A stretch of 64,000 bases of DNA from Carpediemonas membranifera (taxonomy: Eukaryota; Fornicata), in contig JAHDYR010000053.1 in the NCBI GenBank assembly GCA_019828565.1, forward strand, positions 1,054,001 through 1,118,000, in the 5' to 3' direction. The notes below the pieces were generated by a model. It searched no databases. It had not been told where the DNA came from and worked only from the letters and a program-made list of their open reading frames with translations. Below are positions 50,501-60,205 of this stretch, one piece after another. The position numbers and the translations under genes are program-made. Each line of letters opens with the position of its first letter. Within the stretch, counting starts at the first letter, position 1.

Positions 50501-53085
50501 AAGGTCGTCATGTCGTAGCGGCGGTACATCATGACAGTGCGGGCACCGGGGGCCGAGACGACAAGCCATTCATCCGTCAGAAGGACCTTGCGGCCAAAGT
50601 TAAGCAGCGAGCTAGTGACAGTTGCCACGAGTTGCCACGGGACGGCGTTACCGGTGAGCTGGTAGATCTTCACCTGCCCGTTCACAGTGCTCGTCCCAGC
50701 AAACCCAACAGCCAGGTAGAAGCTGTCCTGCGATGTCGAGGAGATGGCGAGGCCGGCCGGACCAGCGGGGGTGAACGAGCTGAGCTGTCCATTGAGAGAA
50801 TGGGCGCGGTACTCGGCACACGAGAGGGCGTTCGCGGGTGTGTTGGCGGCGTCGAACACCTTTTCATCGCACGCGCCGCACGTGTACCAGCTGGTTGGCG
50901 CCTCGCCGGCATCGCAGAAGGGCGTCAGACGCTGGGCGTCGTATGCGGTCGACATGACGATGATCTCGTGGTCGGACGAGACTAGGTCGAGTCCGTAGCG
51001 GTCGTCGGCAGCCAAACCCGAGACTGTAGTGTTGAGAGACCACTCGTTGCCGTCAAGGACGAAGAAGAACACGCTACCGACGTGATCAAGGCCGTTAACC
51101 TCTGCTTCTGGAGCGCTGACCGTCAACTCGGCGGCTGTGAGTCGAAGAGCAGACCCAAAGAGGGTCCCAGAGCTGTATGTGGGCTCTACCACGGTCTGGC
51201 TGTAGAGATATGAGTTGCTGGTCGAGTCCCACGTGTACAAGAAGACAGCCCCGCCGTTGGCCGTGGTGCCCGTCGCAGTGGGGTCACCCACGGCCAGAGT
51301 TCCGCCGTGGTAGGCGAGGGCGGTGCCGAATGTGCCGGCAGTGTCTGGAACAGCGAGCTCGTCGCCTGTGGGGGTTGCTGTCAGGGCGGTCAGGTCGAAC
51401 AGCAGGACTGCCCCGCTGCCCCCCGTCCCGGGTGATCCCACGACGATGTAGTCGTCGATAAAGAGGATGGCCGCACCGAAGTCATCGCCGCTCGTCTGGG
51501 CGCCGTACAGCGTGGCAGCAGGAACAGTTGGGTCCGCTGCGGCGAGGTCGATGAGATCAACCCGACCATAAGTGGCAGTGTGGTCGTCGTAGCTGTAGGC
51601 GAGCCTGTGGCCCATGGGCATGAGGGCAATAGCAGTGCCCATTATGTCGCTTGCATGACTCAGGGGCAGGACGGTGCTTTGGTACGAGAGCCCATCGACT
51701 GCAAGACTGATGCCAACAGTCTCACCCGACCGTGGGAAGCAGACGACGTCAGTGTCCGTCGCCACGGCCACCCAGTACAGGGACATCGCCACGGCCTTGC
51801 CGAAGCCCGTGTACGTCCCGGTCATGCTGAGGGTCGTGGTGTTGCCCGCGTCAGAGCCCAGCACGGTCGAGAGGACCACCTCACCGTCGTTTGAGTTGGC
51901 AGAGGGGTCACCCCGACCCATGACACCGGCGTACGTGGCTGCGGTTATCGGGTTTGGGACGTTGACCAGGCCAACAGACAGTGTAGACGCCAGCACGCAC
52001 CCGGTCAGGTCAGCGGTGGGCAGCTGACTCAAGGCGCAGGTCGTGCACTCGAACGGACCAGGGTGATACGACTTGGAGTTGCAATGCCGGACGGCGGCGA
52101 GGGTAGCGGCACCCGTGTCGGCAACGACGACGGCTGACTCAAAGACGGCGAGTCCGTCACCAAATGAGACGCCGGAGTATGCGACCGCGCTGACGAGGGT
52201 CAGGTCCTGCCCGGCCGAGTATATGTAGGCCTCCTGGGATATCCCGCACCCGACGACGACGAGGTCCCCGTAAGAGGCCAGGGTCTTCGCGGTGGACGAG
52301 CTACCGATGGTCAGGCCCGTATTAGCGATAGGCGCGGAGGGGGTGTCGATGTCGTAGACGACCACGGCGTCTGTCGCACCCGTGGCCTGGAGGACGACGA
52401 GGCGCTCAGTGGCCACTGCTCTGGCGACGGACTCGGCAAATGTGTACTGGTGGTCGCTGACGTAGAACAGCTGGAGCGTGGTGTCGGTCAGCACGGCGAC
52501 ATTCGGGCCCCACACGGAGAAGCCCTTGTTGCCGAAAGTTCCCGCAGTGACGGCCTCAGCGGAAACGATCGAGAAGCGCCAGTCGAACAGCCCTGTATCC
52601 TCGTTGTAGTCGAGCAGACGGATCTCGTCCTGCTCTGGGATGGAGATGTACACGTTGTCCGCATATGCCTTGAGCTCGATCGAACATGGCGCCGAGTTGC
52701 AAGCATCATAACTTTGGACGTGATCGAACGAAGTTCGGTTGTAGATATGGACACTCGTGGTGGATGCGATGAAGACGTAATCCGACGTGGCGGCGAGAGA
52801 TCGGCCGAACATGTCAGATGCAGCAGGGTATGGGGCCACCATGTTCCTGTTTTCAATCCATTTGTGGCCAACAGTCTGGTATTTGTATATATAAACCTCA
52901 CCAGCGTCAGTGAAGCCGTCAATTGTGGATGAGGGGGCACCGGCGAGCAGGTATTGATCAAGAGGAAGAGAAACCGCCGTAAGCGGGGAAGTTCCGAATG
53001 AACTTAAAACGCTGGGTATGCTATATGTTGGGGATAGCAATACCAGCGGCAGAAGCGCGCCAAGTATCAAAAGAAGACGCTTCAT
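38564..53085 (-). CDS. Giant FG-GAP propeller surface protein (about 4,840 aa, one frame break)
   Basis: A signal peptide (MKRLLLILGALLPLVLL) starts at 53085. The body is ten blocks of FG-GAP repeats (recurrent VGAP, GYSV, FGxSVA motifs; integrin-alpha-like beta-propellers), each closed by a cysteine-rich EphR/GCC2-GCC3-like module of the form C.aG.y...W.sC..Cp.g.ys. The last two modules are expanded into long Cys repeats. About 200 residues before the end is a membrane helix (IVAVVIVLLLLLLVSFCCC), then a basic stop and a Pro/Ser-rich cytoplasmic tail. In the sequence as given, the frame from 53085 ends at 45511 and the continuation begins upstream of 45574; one missing base in a G run (plus 45603-45606) accounts for this. 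Likely a cell-surface adhesion or prey-binding protein; function is inferred. Confidence 0.82.
45603..45606 (-). other. Single-base frame break in the giant FG-GAP gene
   Basis: Minus strand GCTGGGGCTGCC: one further G would pass from LALAG directly into CQLEATEQTLVVSTATDAAV and keep the FG-GAP repeat intact. The upstream part otherwise ends in unrelated basic sequence, and the downstream part has no signal peptide. Best explained as a homopolymer indel or a recent mutation. Confidence 0.7.
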
Positions 53086-53331
53086 TGCTGAAAAATTGGA
53101 ATCATCCTTAACTCGCTCCCAGATGCGACGGATGATGCCAGAGCCGGAAAGACGCTTAAACCCAATTCCTGCTGACGGGTGTCTGTGTCGTGGCTCACTT
53201 TTGCCTGGATCGCTATTTAGGAATGATTGGAATCGCAATTTGCAGAAATCCACTCGAACATACATCATCGCCTGTCGGCAAGACAATGCCTAAGATGGCG
53301 CTATAGGCATACAAACACATCGTTGCGATTC

Positions 53332-55170
53332 TTATTGACCGAGGGAGTCAAATGCCTGGAGAGGGCCTGTGAGGTTGACCTCCACTCCATTGACAATGTC
53401 CCCAATAAACCGCCTCGGTGCAATCTGGGTGGGTGTACGGAAGGCCTCGATGGCGTCTAACCCGACGTCCTCATCGTCGTCCTCGTCGAGCGCGAGGACT
53501 CTGGTGAGGCGGGGGATGTCGTCACCCACAGTTGCCCAGCCCGCCTCGGTCGGGAAGTAGAAGGCAGTGTATATCTCGTCAGCGGCCCGCCTCTCCTGTG
53601 TTCTCAGCAGGCTGACGTCGAGGGGCAGGGAGAAGACGTCGGCCCTCGAGTCAACCACCGCAGTCTCCTCGGCGTCGGCACGCACTAGCACGATGAAGCT
53701 GGGAGAGGCGAACACCCGTTTCACTGGCCACGGCAGGTTGAGGACAAGTGGGGTCTTGCTGACCAGATAGACACTGCCCAGACTGCCCGCCGGGAGCAGC
53801 GGCGCCAGATGTGACCGGATCAGACCCGCAACAACCAGGCGGCCCTCGGATGCATAGAGGGCGGTGTCTCCGCCGGCATATACGATGGAGTCGATGCGGA
53901 CGGGGGGCTCGACAAACCCGGTCAACGCCGAGTCGTGCCCGAGCCCGAACTGGGCCCAGTTGTTGTACCCCGCCATCAGTTGGCGCTTCCCATCCCCCAT
54001 CAGGGCCATGTCATTGTTGACGACGAGTGAGGTCGGCATGAACCCCTTGGGAAAGGGCACGCGCTGGAATGTCGAGAAGTCCGCGTCAAGCCCACCCATG
54101 AAGTACTGCGCACCCGCCCCGGCCACCAGCATACGGATAGGTGTGCAGATTAAGGTAAAGTTCGAGCCCATATCGACCCGGATGATCGCGTCGGCCTTCT
54201 GCCAAGGAGGAAGGGCGGCCTCGAACTCCGCGACATCAGGGCATCCCGTGAACTTCACGCGGGTGGGGTACTCGATGTCCTCGCCGGCAACACCGAGCTC
54301 GCCGTCCTCGTTGGCCCCCCACACAAACACTCCCCTCGGTGTTCGGGCAAATACAGCAGTGGGGCTGGTAGTCAGATCGAGGACGGGGGGCAGCCTGACC
54401 ATGGTGTACGACGTGGACGTGGCCAGATGGTCGTGGGGGTATCCCATCTTGTTATGAATGGGGATGCCTCTGCTGAAGACTCGGCCCGCATACGACCGGA
54501 ACAAGGTCGTCCCGTTGACGTTGAAATGCTGCTCCTCTACGGCCTGGAATGAACCCTCACGCTCAGCCACAGCCCATGAGAACCGAGTTTTCTTGCATAG
54601 GAACCACATCGCTTTGGCGGGCCCAGTCAACCGATTCCTGTCAGCATCCTCCTGGGCAATAGTACGAAACACCGTGTCGTCCGTCTTGGAAACCCTCCAC
54701 CCGTGCTCGTTGTGTACTTCCCTGTCGTCGAGGTCTGGATCTGCCCCCGCCTGCAGGAGAACAGCCCACAGCGTGCCCTGGAGCAGCGTGTGCGCGCACA
54801 CGGGAAGATCCTCGCCAGCAGCCAGTGGGACGTTCATGCTCAGTCTCGGGCCATCGGTAAGGAGGACGCGGGCCCTGTCGAGCAGACGCTGTGAGTTCGG
54901 ACCGAGAGTTGGGACTTTCGTGATCAAATCAAGAAGAGATTCCGACGAAGACTCGCTAATTGACTCTAATGTGGCATCAGCATCGTGGCCTAGTGATAAG
55001 GTTTCCTGAAAATGCCGCGAAAAGGCGTGAAGTATTAGCGAAGGAATATCACCAGGGATAGAAGCAGCTGCTGATCTGGAATGACGATATGCTGTAATAA
55101 GAGTGTCTTTGATAAAATTGTCGTTGTCTCCTTCCCCGTTAGCGGCATTTTTCAACTTTGCATTCATCAT
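53332..55170 (-). CDS. RCC1-repeat protein (612 aa)
   Basis: The N-terminal 200 residues are helical and unassigned. The centre and C-terminus hold degenerate RCC1/BLIP-II-type propeller repeats: GVFVWGANEDGELGVAGED, and weaker units around MLVAGAGAQYF, MAGYNNWAQFGLG and LVVAGLIRS. RCC1-like propellers serve as GEFs or as binding platforms; the key residues of Ran GEFs are not evident, so no enzymatic role is claimed. The start is the first of two adjacent ATGs. The product overlaps nothing and lies 246 bp from the giant gene. Confidence 0.65.
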   Translation of the reverse strand: MMNAKLKNAANGEGDNDNFIKDTLITAYRHSRSAAASIPGDIPSLILHAFSRHFQETLSLGHDADATLESISESSSESLLDLITKVPTLGPNSQRLLDRARVLLTDGPRLSMNVPLAAGEDLPVCAHTLLQGTLWAVLLQAGADPDLDDREVHNEHGWRVSKTDDTVFRTIAQEDADRNRLTGPAKAMWFLCKKTRFSWAVAEREGSFQAVEEQHFNVNGTTLFRSYAGRVFSRGIPIHNKMGYPHDHLATSTSYTMVRLPPVLDLTTSPTAVFARTPRGVFVWGANEDGELGVAGEDIEYPTRVKFTGCPDVAEFEAALPPWQKADAIIRVDMGSNFTLICTPIRMLVAGAGAQYFMGGLDADFSTFQRVPFPKGFMPTSLVVNNDMALMGDGKRQLMAGYNNWAQFGLGHDSALTGFVEPPVRIDSIVYAGGDTALYASEGRLVVAGLIRSHLAPLLPAGSLGSVYLVSKTPLVLNLPWPVKRVFASPSFIVLVRADAEETAVVDSRADVFSLPLDVSLLRTQERRAADEIYTAFYFPTEAGWATVGDDIPRLTRVLALDEDDDEDVGLDAIEAFRTPTQIAPRRFIGDIVNGVEVNLTGPLQAFDSLGQ

Positions 55171-55304
55171 CGTTGGCTCCCGGTGTCACAGCAGCTCTCG
55201 GATCAAACGGCAGTCAACCGATCCAGCAACCCCGGTATATCTTGGTGGTGATAGCACTCAGCTGCTGATATTTAGTCCGCGTTAAATCCACCCCACCCCA
55301 GCCT

Positions 55305-55971
55305 CTATCTGAGACGATACTTGCCTCGACAGCAGTCGGCCTCCTTCCCGCCGTGCGACAGCCACACCCACATGCAGAAGTCCGTTGCACCGACAGGCAT
55401 CCCGACTTCACCCGCGGAAAAGGCCACCATCGCTTCTACAGCAGGCCTGTCAGTGCCCCAGCCTAATCCCGCGGCCAATCGGATCATATGAAGGTCCGGC
55501 TTGGCGACACTGACCAGCCCAATGTTCCTGGCGAGGTGAGACTTCACCACCGGCCCGATTCGGGGCAGCGTGGTGAGGTAGTCCTCACCCTGGTCCAGAA
55601 GTGTGGCACGGAACGACGACCAGCTGGCCGCAGCATCCGGGCCGTGCTTGAACCGGGTGTAGACGTCTGCAATGGCCCTGGTCTTTGCCTTGTTTCTGAA
55701 GATCTCGCCCATTCGACCGTCATCGCCATCACACGCTGCAAGCTTCGTACTGTAAGACGCAGCTATCTTGCCCTTGAAACCAGATGCCACAACAACGTAT
55801 ATGTACTCCTCGAGGAAGTCATCCACATCCTCCACGAGCTCAGTCCGGGACAGGATCCACTCCAGGTCCGTGGGATGGAGCTCCTTCGTGAACTTGATCG
55901 CCTGCGTGATGGAAACGGCGAAAACATACCTTCTTGAACTTTGCAAGCGTTTTATCCTTCTCACCGTGCAT
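55305..55971 (-). CDS. HhH-GPD-type DNA glycosylase-like protein (212 aa, one intron)
   Basis: Exon 1 is 55930-55971 (14 codons, MHGEKDKTLAKFKK) and exon 2 is 55305-55901. The helix-hairpin-helix motif is LTTLPRIGPVVKSHLARNIG, followed by the GPD-type loop AKPDLHMIRLAAGLGW whose Asp is in the catalytic position of this superfamily. This suggests base excision or lesion recognition. It lacks the C-terminal iron-sulfur cysteines of endonuclease III. It resembles a compact group of HhH-GPD proteins also found in bacteria and phages; substrate unknown. The 28-nt intron is clear. Confidence 0.72.
55902..55929 (-). other. Intron of the HhH-GPD gene (28 nt)
   Basis: Minus strand: begins GTATGT and ends CCATCACGCAG. 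It separates the short start exon from the main frame and leaves phase 0. Confidence 0.88.
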
Positions 55972-56038
55972 TTCAACGAAACCCTGCTCCCGGGCACACG
56001 GAGTTTAACGAGAATTTAGCGCTATTCTACAACAATGC

Positions 56039-56698
56039 TCAGCTAGGCAGTCGAGGCTGAGGCAGGTCTGCAGCTGTGGGTGTGTGGGGCATGGGCGTCC
56101 GCCGCCCCTCGAACTGCTCTCTCATGCTGCTCAGCAGACTTGACGTACGGGACGAGATCGTCCGCTGCAGGTCGATGTTGGTCTGCAGCACTGCATGGCA
56201 CATGTCTTTGATGCTCTCTGTGATCGCTGCGTCTGGCGTGGGCCCCGCCAATGTCGCGGCTGAGAGTTTTTCGAGGCTACCCAGGAGGGTGCGGAGGTCG
56301 GCCTCGTCAGACGGGCTGAGCCCAGTGTCCTGCTCGACGAGGGTGTGAAGGATGCCTGTGAGTGCTACACCTCTCTCACTGAGCCTGTCGACGACAGCCT
56401 TGTCGATTGAGCGGCTTCTGGCTGCTTCTGCAAGGGTTCGGACAGCCGGGATGGCACGTAGAAGGAGGTCTACGCTCATGCATGAGTCATCAATGGGATT
56501 TGATTTCGGATTTTCCTCTGTTGGGACCGCGGGGGAGAGAAGGGGCTCAGCAAAAACGGGTTTTCGCCGCTTACGGCGAGCCAGCATGACTGAAGCGAAA
56601 ATGCAGGCCAATACAAGGAGAATGACAAAGATGCATAAGAACAGCAATACTATGGTAACGGCTAAACCCAGCCCAACAATTATGGCCACGTCAGCCAT
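56039..56698 (-). CDS. Single-pass membrane protein, unknown (219 aa)
   Basis: An N-terminal hydrophobic helix (residues about 4-38, VAIIVGLGLAVTIVLLFLCI onward) followed by RRKRRK, the pattern of a signal anchor with cytoplasmic C-terminus. The rest is predicted helical (SIDKAVVDRLSERGVALTGI, LGSLEKLSAATL) with a Pro-rich end. No family recognised. It lies back to back with the LOR-like gene on the other strand. Confidence 0.6.
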   Translation of the reverse strand: MADVAIIVGLGLAVTIVLLFLCIFVILLVLACIFASVMLARRKRRKPVFAEPLLSPAVPTEENPKSNPIDDSCMSVDLLLRAIPAVRTLAEAARSRSIDKAVVDRLSERGVALTGILHTLVEQDTGLSPSDEADLRTLLGSLEKLSAATLAGPTPDAAITESIKDMCHAVLQTNIDLQRTISSRTSSLLSSMREQFEGRRTPMPHTPTAADLPQPRLPS

Positions 56699-57056
56699 CG
56701 TATTGTCAGATCTGCGCCCAAATTATGCACAAGAGAGACCGCCCCAGAGATGACTATGGAGCACCAGAGAACAGCAGACCCCCACCGTTCATGACCCTTG
56801 ACTTGGTCTCGACTTGTGAGGGTCATCACAGCCAAGATAACAACTACAGCAACAATCCATGTTACCGTCCATAGATAAGATCCAACAACACAAAAACGCG
56901 CGAACACCGCAACCTGCAGTGCTAGTTAGCCCCGCATTCGCGTCTCCCACAGCTGAGGACAGTAGGGCCTTGGCGAAGTCAGTTTCGGGCCTGGAGATTG
57001 TTAGCCAGGACAGGACGAAGCTTCCGTTTGCAAAGCTCATCTTTACTCGTCGAAAG

Positions 57057-57710
57057 ATGAACATCTGTGGCTGCCTCGCGCTCGTCTGCCTCCCACCATG
57101 CTGCTCCGTGCTCGTACTGGCGGCACTCTTCGTCGTTATCGGGTTCCCGGCACAAGCGAGTGGCACGGGTGTTGTTGCGATCCCTGCGTCCTTCACCCTT
57201 GACTCTGACCTCTTTGTTATCGGATTCCAGCAGACACTTTCTGGCGATCACGGGACGACGTTGGGATACATGTCCAGCAAGCTACTAGAGTTCAACAACG
57301 ACGAGCTGATCCTGATGGACGCGTCCAAGGGCGAGGACAGTAGCAGCACGAACGCCGCCTGGAAGGATGCGGTGACGTCGGGGTTCGATGTATACAACGG
57401 GTCCACCCTCCTCGGGTATGTCGAGAAGACAGCCACGGCGACACTCCCCACGACGCTCAAGAGTAACTACAAGATCTACGACGCGGGGTCGACCCAGATC
57501 GGGGAGCTGCAGCAGAAGATCCTGACTGACCAAGAGTTTGACCTTTTCAACTCCACGGCCGACGTCGTGGCCACCATCTCGTACGATTCGCACTTCTTCA
57601 GCGGGGGAACGTGGAAGGTGACATTCGAACCTGAGCCTGACACGGCCCTGTTGCGACGGCTGCTGGTCCATCTGCTTGCATACCTGTCGGAGGTCGCTAG
57701 TGTGGTCTGA
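57057..57710 (+). CDS. LURP-one-related/tubby-like fold membrane protein (217 aa)
   Basis: MNICGCLALVCLPPCCSVLV opens with a Cys-rich hydrophobic segment (signal anchor or signal peptide). The remainder shows a repeated beta pattern: SDLFVIGFQQT, then YDAGSTQIGELQQKI, FDLFNSTADVVATISYDSHF and GTWKVTF, similar to LOR/phospholipid scramblase-type barrels (l.i.D..g..i..i..k......w.v). The function is unknown. An in-frame ATG at 56859 would add 66 residues; I prefer 57057 because the hydrophobic segment then starts the protein. ATATAAAC lies 30 nt after the stop. Confidence 0.5.
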   Translation: MNICGCLALVCLPPCCSVLVLAALFVVIGFPAQASGTGVVAIPASFTLDSDLFVIGFQQTLSGDHGTTLGYMSSKLLEFNNDELILMDASKGEDSSSTNAAWKDAVTSGFDVYNGSTLLGYVEKTATATLPTTLKSNYKIYDAGSTQIGELQQKILTDQEFDLFNSTADVVATISYDSHFFSGGTWKVTFEPEPDTALLRRLLVHLLAYLSEVASVV

Positions 57711-57796
57711 TTTACATTCCCCTATTAATAATACGTATCATATAAACGAGCAGCTCTAATACTGGCAAGGTACTGTACTTTGCTACTCTGAAGCAT

Positions 57797-59027
57797 CTAC
57801 ATGCCCGGCCGTCGGACTCCGTCCGGACATCCGTCGAACATGACGTGGCCGGCCGGCCGACCCTGGGGGTCCCGCAGCGAGAGGTACACCCGCCGTGTCT
57901 CGAGGTAGTCGCCGATCGGCAGCAGCCCGGTCAGCACCGTCCCCGTCGGCGTTGTCACCACCACGCCCCAGCCGGCCGCCATGCCTATGTTCCATGGACG
58001 TGCGGCGGACCTCATTCGGGTCAATGAGTGTCTCCCCGACATCGGAGAGCGGGCCCTCGAGCACGAGCTCGTCGTTGGGTTTGAACACGGATACAGTCCC
58101 ACCAACGTCGATCTGAGCGGGGTGGAGGGCAACACCCGGCACTGTTGTCGGCGACTCCGCCCAGAACTTATCGACAGTGACGTTACAGAACATGAGAGGC
58201 TGGACCTCTGCCTCTGGGATGGCGTCGAAATCAATCAGGGTCGACCCGAGCGGAGTCATTGATATAAACTCGGGTAGGTCGGCAGAGTACACCTCAACGC
58301 GGACTGAACCCACTCCTGTGACGTCGAAGGGGTCGATGCGGGCACAGCCGTCGAACCCCACGCCATGCGGGGCCGACTTGAACAAGATGGACTGCCCGTC
58401 GGGCGTGCGGATGATGACGATGACGTACTTGAAGTCCTCCGTCGTCTGGTGTACTGTGAGTGCGATGCGCCGACATGGCCTCTCGAAGCTGTCCTTGGTG
58501 AAGCGGGCCTGAACGATGTACGCCTGCAGCATGTCCCGCCACAGCGCCACGACAGGCGCTGGCCCGCCCATGAACAACGTCCGCTTGGGGGAGTGCAGCA
58601 CGATGCCGGTCTCGCAGGACTTCGGCCGTTTGAACTCGGGCGGGAACAGCGTCACGGCCGTAATGTCCTTGAACGATTGGTGGTAGTACACCTGGGAGAA
58701 AGGGGACATGCCGTCGAGGCTGGTGATGAAGCAGGGGGTGATCTGGTGGGTCCGCTGGGCCCACTTGCTCTTGCCCAGCGCCATTTTCCAGAAAGTATGG
58801 AAGCGAGATGATGTTTGGTGAATCTCTACATCGCAGAATGGCAGCTCCGGCTCCGCTGTAGGCTTTATCGGCTCTACAACAGGCGTTTCAAGTAAACACT
58901 CGTTTTCGACCTCTGAGGGACGGCGTGCGATTGCCAATGGAAGTGGGATGCCTTCTTCGTCCTCTTCGGCGTCATTAACAGTCAATAGTCCCACTGCGTC
59001 CTCCCCGAATCTCTCCTCTTCAACCAT
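57797..59027 (-). CDS. PH-like plus C2-like domain protein, with a probable frame break
   Basis: After an acidic N-terminus, residues about 80-180 (GKSKWAQRTHQITPCFITSL ... PVVALWRDMLQAY) follow the PH-domain order, ending with the C-terminal W helix. A C2-like beta segment follows (GSVRVEVYSADLPEF ... PLGSTLIDFDAI). Near 57985-58020 the frame becomes unlike protein, while the +1 frame reads GWGVVVTTPTGTVLTGLLPI to a stop at 57797. One base too many in this region would explain it; no intron fits. If the frame is real as written, the protein ends at 57783 with an Arg/Gly-rich tail. The start at 59027 (MVEEERFGED) lies 33 nt after TGCAGTTT. Lipid or membrane binding is inferred. Confidence 0.5.
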
Positions 59028-59163
59028 GACGCGACTCAGATTCTTTTGCCATAAACTGCACATTGGTTGTAAATGCTCATCAGCGTCGAGCTGCTCTTGT
59101 TCTAGTCAGCAACAGCCATTCTATCATCACCCACCATCATCGTTCACAACATTCCCTTTACAT

Positions 59164-59958
59164 TTACACATAGCCACCGCCGGGCCCGCTCAGCACGGGG
59201 TACTCCGTCAGATGGTCCCGACTGTTGGCCTGGCGGGACCGGCCTGTCTCCTTGACGTCTGCTGCGGAGCTGCAGTCCGAGTGTACGGGCCACCGTTCCT
59301 CGTCGTCAGAGGTCGAGTGGATGGCCATGGGAGGGTACCGGAGCTCCAGCCAGACCCCGAAGGCCGGTGAGTCGATGGGCAGAGTGCGGTCCACGTTCTT
59401 GCCAACAGAGAGGGTGCAGCCGCAGAGGGAGTAGTCTTCCTGCCGCTCGATCAGGAAGTCGTCGATGGCAGCGAACACTGCCTCCGCGTGGCGCTTATTC
59501 TGGCCGCCCTGGACGATCAGCGAGGGCACGGTGACGAAGACGATGACCATGGCGACAAAGGCGGATAGGAGCGCGATGACAGGACAGACGAAGATCACGA
59601 CCAGCTTGGCCTCACTGTACTGCGCCGTCGTAGCATAGTAGAAACCGGCAGTGGTGCAGGTGGCGACGATCATGAGCAGAAAGGCGATGATGCAGGCGAT
59701 GGGGCCTGCAGCACGGAGACGGAAGGGGAGACGAGTGGGCTTTGGCCAGGTCTTTGATAGACGCTCGTTAATCCCGGTGAGAATCGTTTCATTGGAATCA
59801 GGGAGCAGAACGGAGTTCACAAGGCCAGGGAACTGGCTGGTAAGCTCAATGTTCCATCCGGAAGCGCTGCGATGGCGTCTGAAAGGCAATACGAGCAAAC
59901 CAGGACCATTTTGAGGTGGATAGGTGGCTTTGTAGAGCAGATGCTTCTTTTCAAACAT
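59164..59958 (-). CDS. Two-TM membrane protein, Erf4/Golgin-A7-like possibility (264 aa)
   Basis: From MFEKKHLLYKATYPP (59958). Residues about 50-85 (WNIELTSQFPGLVNSVLLPD...ILTGINERLSKTW) recall the FP..L......iN..L pattern of Golgin-A7/Erf4 proteins, which partner DHHC palmitoyltransferases. Two adjacent membrane helices follow (ACIIAFLLMIVATCTTAGF; VVIFVCPVIALLSAFVAMVI), then a soluble part. The similarity is weak. The stop is followed by ATGTAAAGG. Confidence 0.4.
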   Translation of the reverse strand: MFEKKHLLYKATYPPQNGPGLLVLPFRRHRSASGWNIELTSQFPGLVNSVLLPDSNETILTGINERLSKTWPKPTRLPFRLRAAGPIACIIAFLLMIVATCTTAGFYYATTAQYSEAKLVVIFVCPVIALLSAFVAMVIVFVTVPSLIVQGGQNKRHAEAVFAAIDDFLIERQEDYSLCGCTLSVGKNVDRTLPIDSPAFGVWLELRYPPMAIHSTSDDEERWPVHSDCSSAADVKETGRSRQANSRDHLTEYPVLSGPGGGYV

Positions 59959-60205
59959 TATTGAGAGAATGAAGTTCAACCTGCGGTCGATCACACGGAT
60001 GCAGGCACCAATCAGAATCCAATCAAATACCAGGACCCAAGATTACTCGCAGAAGCACAGATCAGGGCGGCACACATCTCGTGGATGGATAGCGCCACTT
60101 CAGTCACAGGGTATCGCCGCATGTCACGAGTGAGTCTGTTCGATGGGCTCGAAGGACCTCGACTCTGAGCATCTGCTGACTTATTTAGAATACAGGAACA
60201 TCGCC

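Noticed and set aside
56680-56907. Minus-strand frame with two hydrophobic segments between the 219-aa membrane protein and the LOR-like gene
   Set aside because: No ATG at the start (only an internal one leaving 48 residues), no poly(A)-like signal, and it runs into the next gene's ATG.
57985-58030. Intron explaining the frame switch in the PH/C2-like gene
   Set aside because: No GTnnGT donor with a YYACNCAG-type acceptor 26-40 nt away gives the needed phase.
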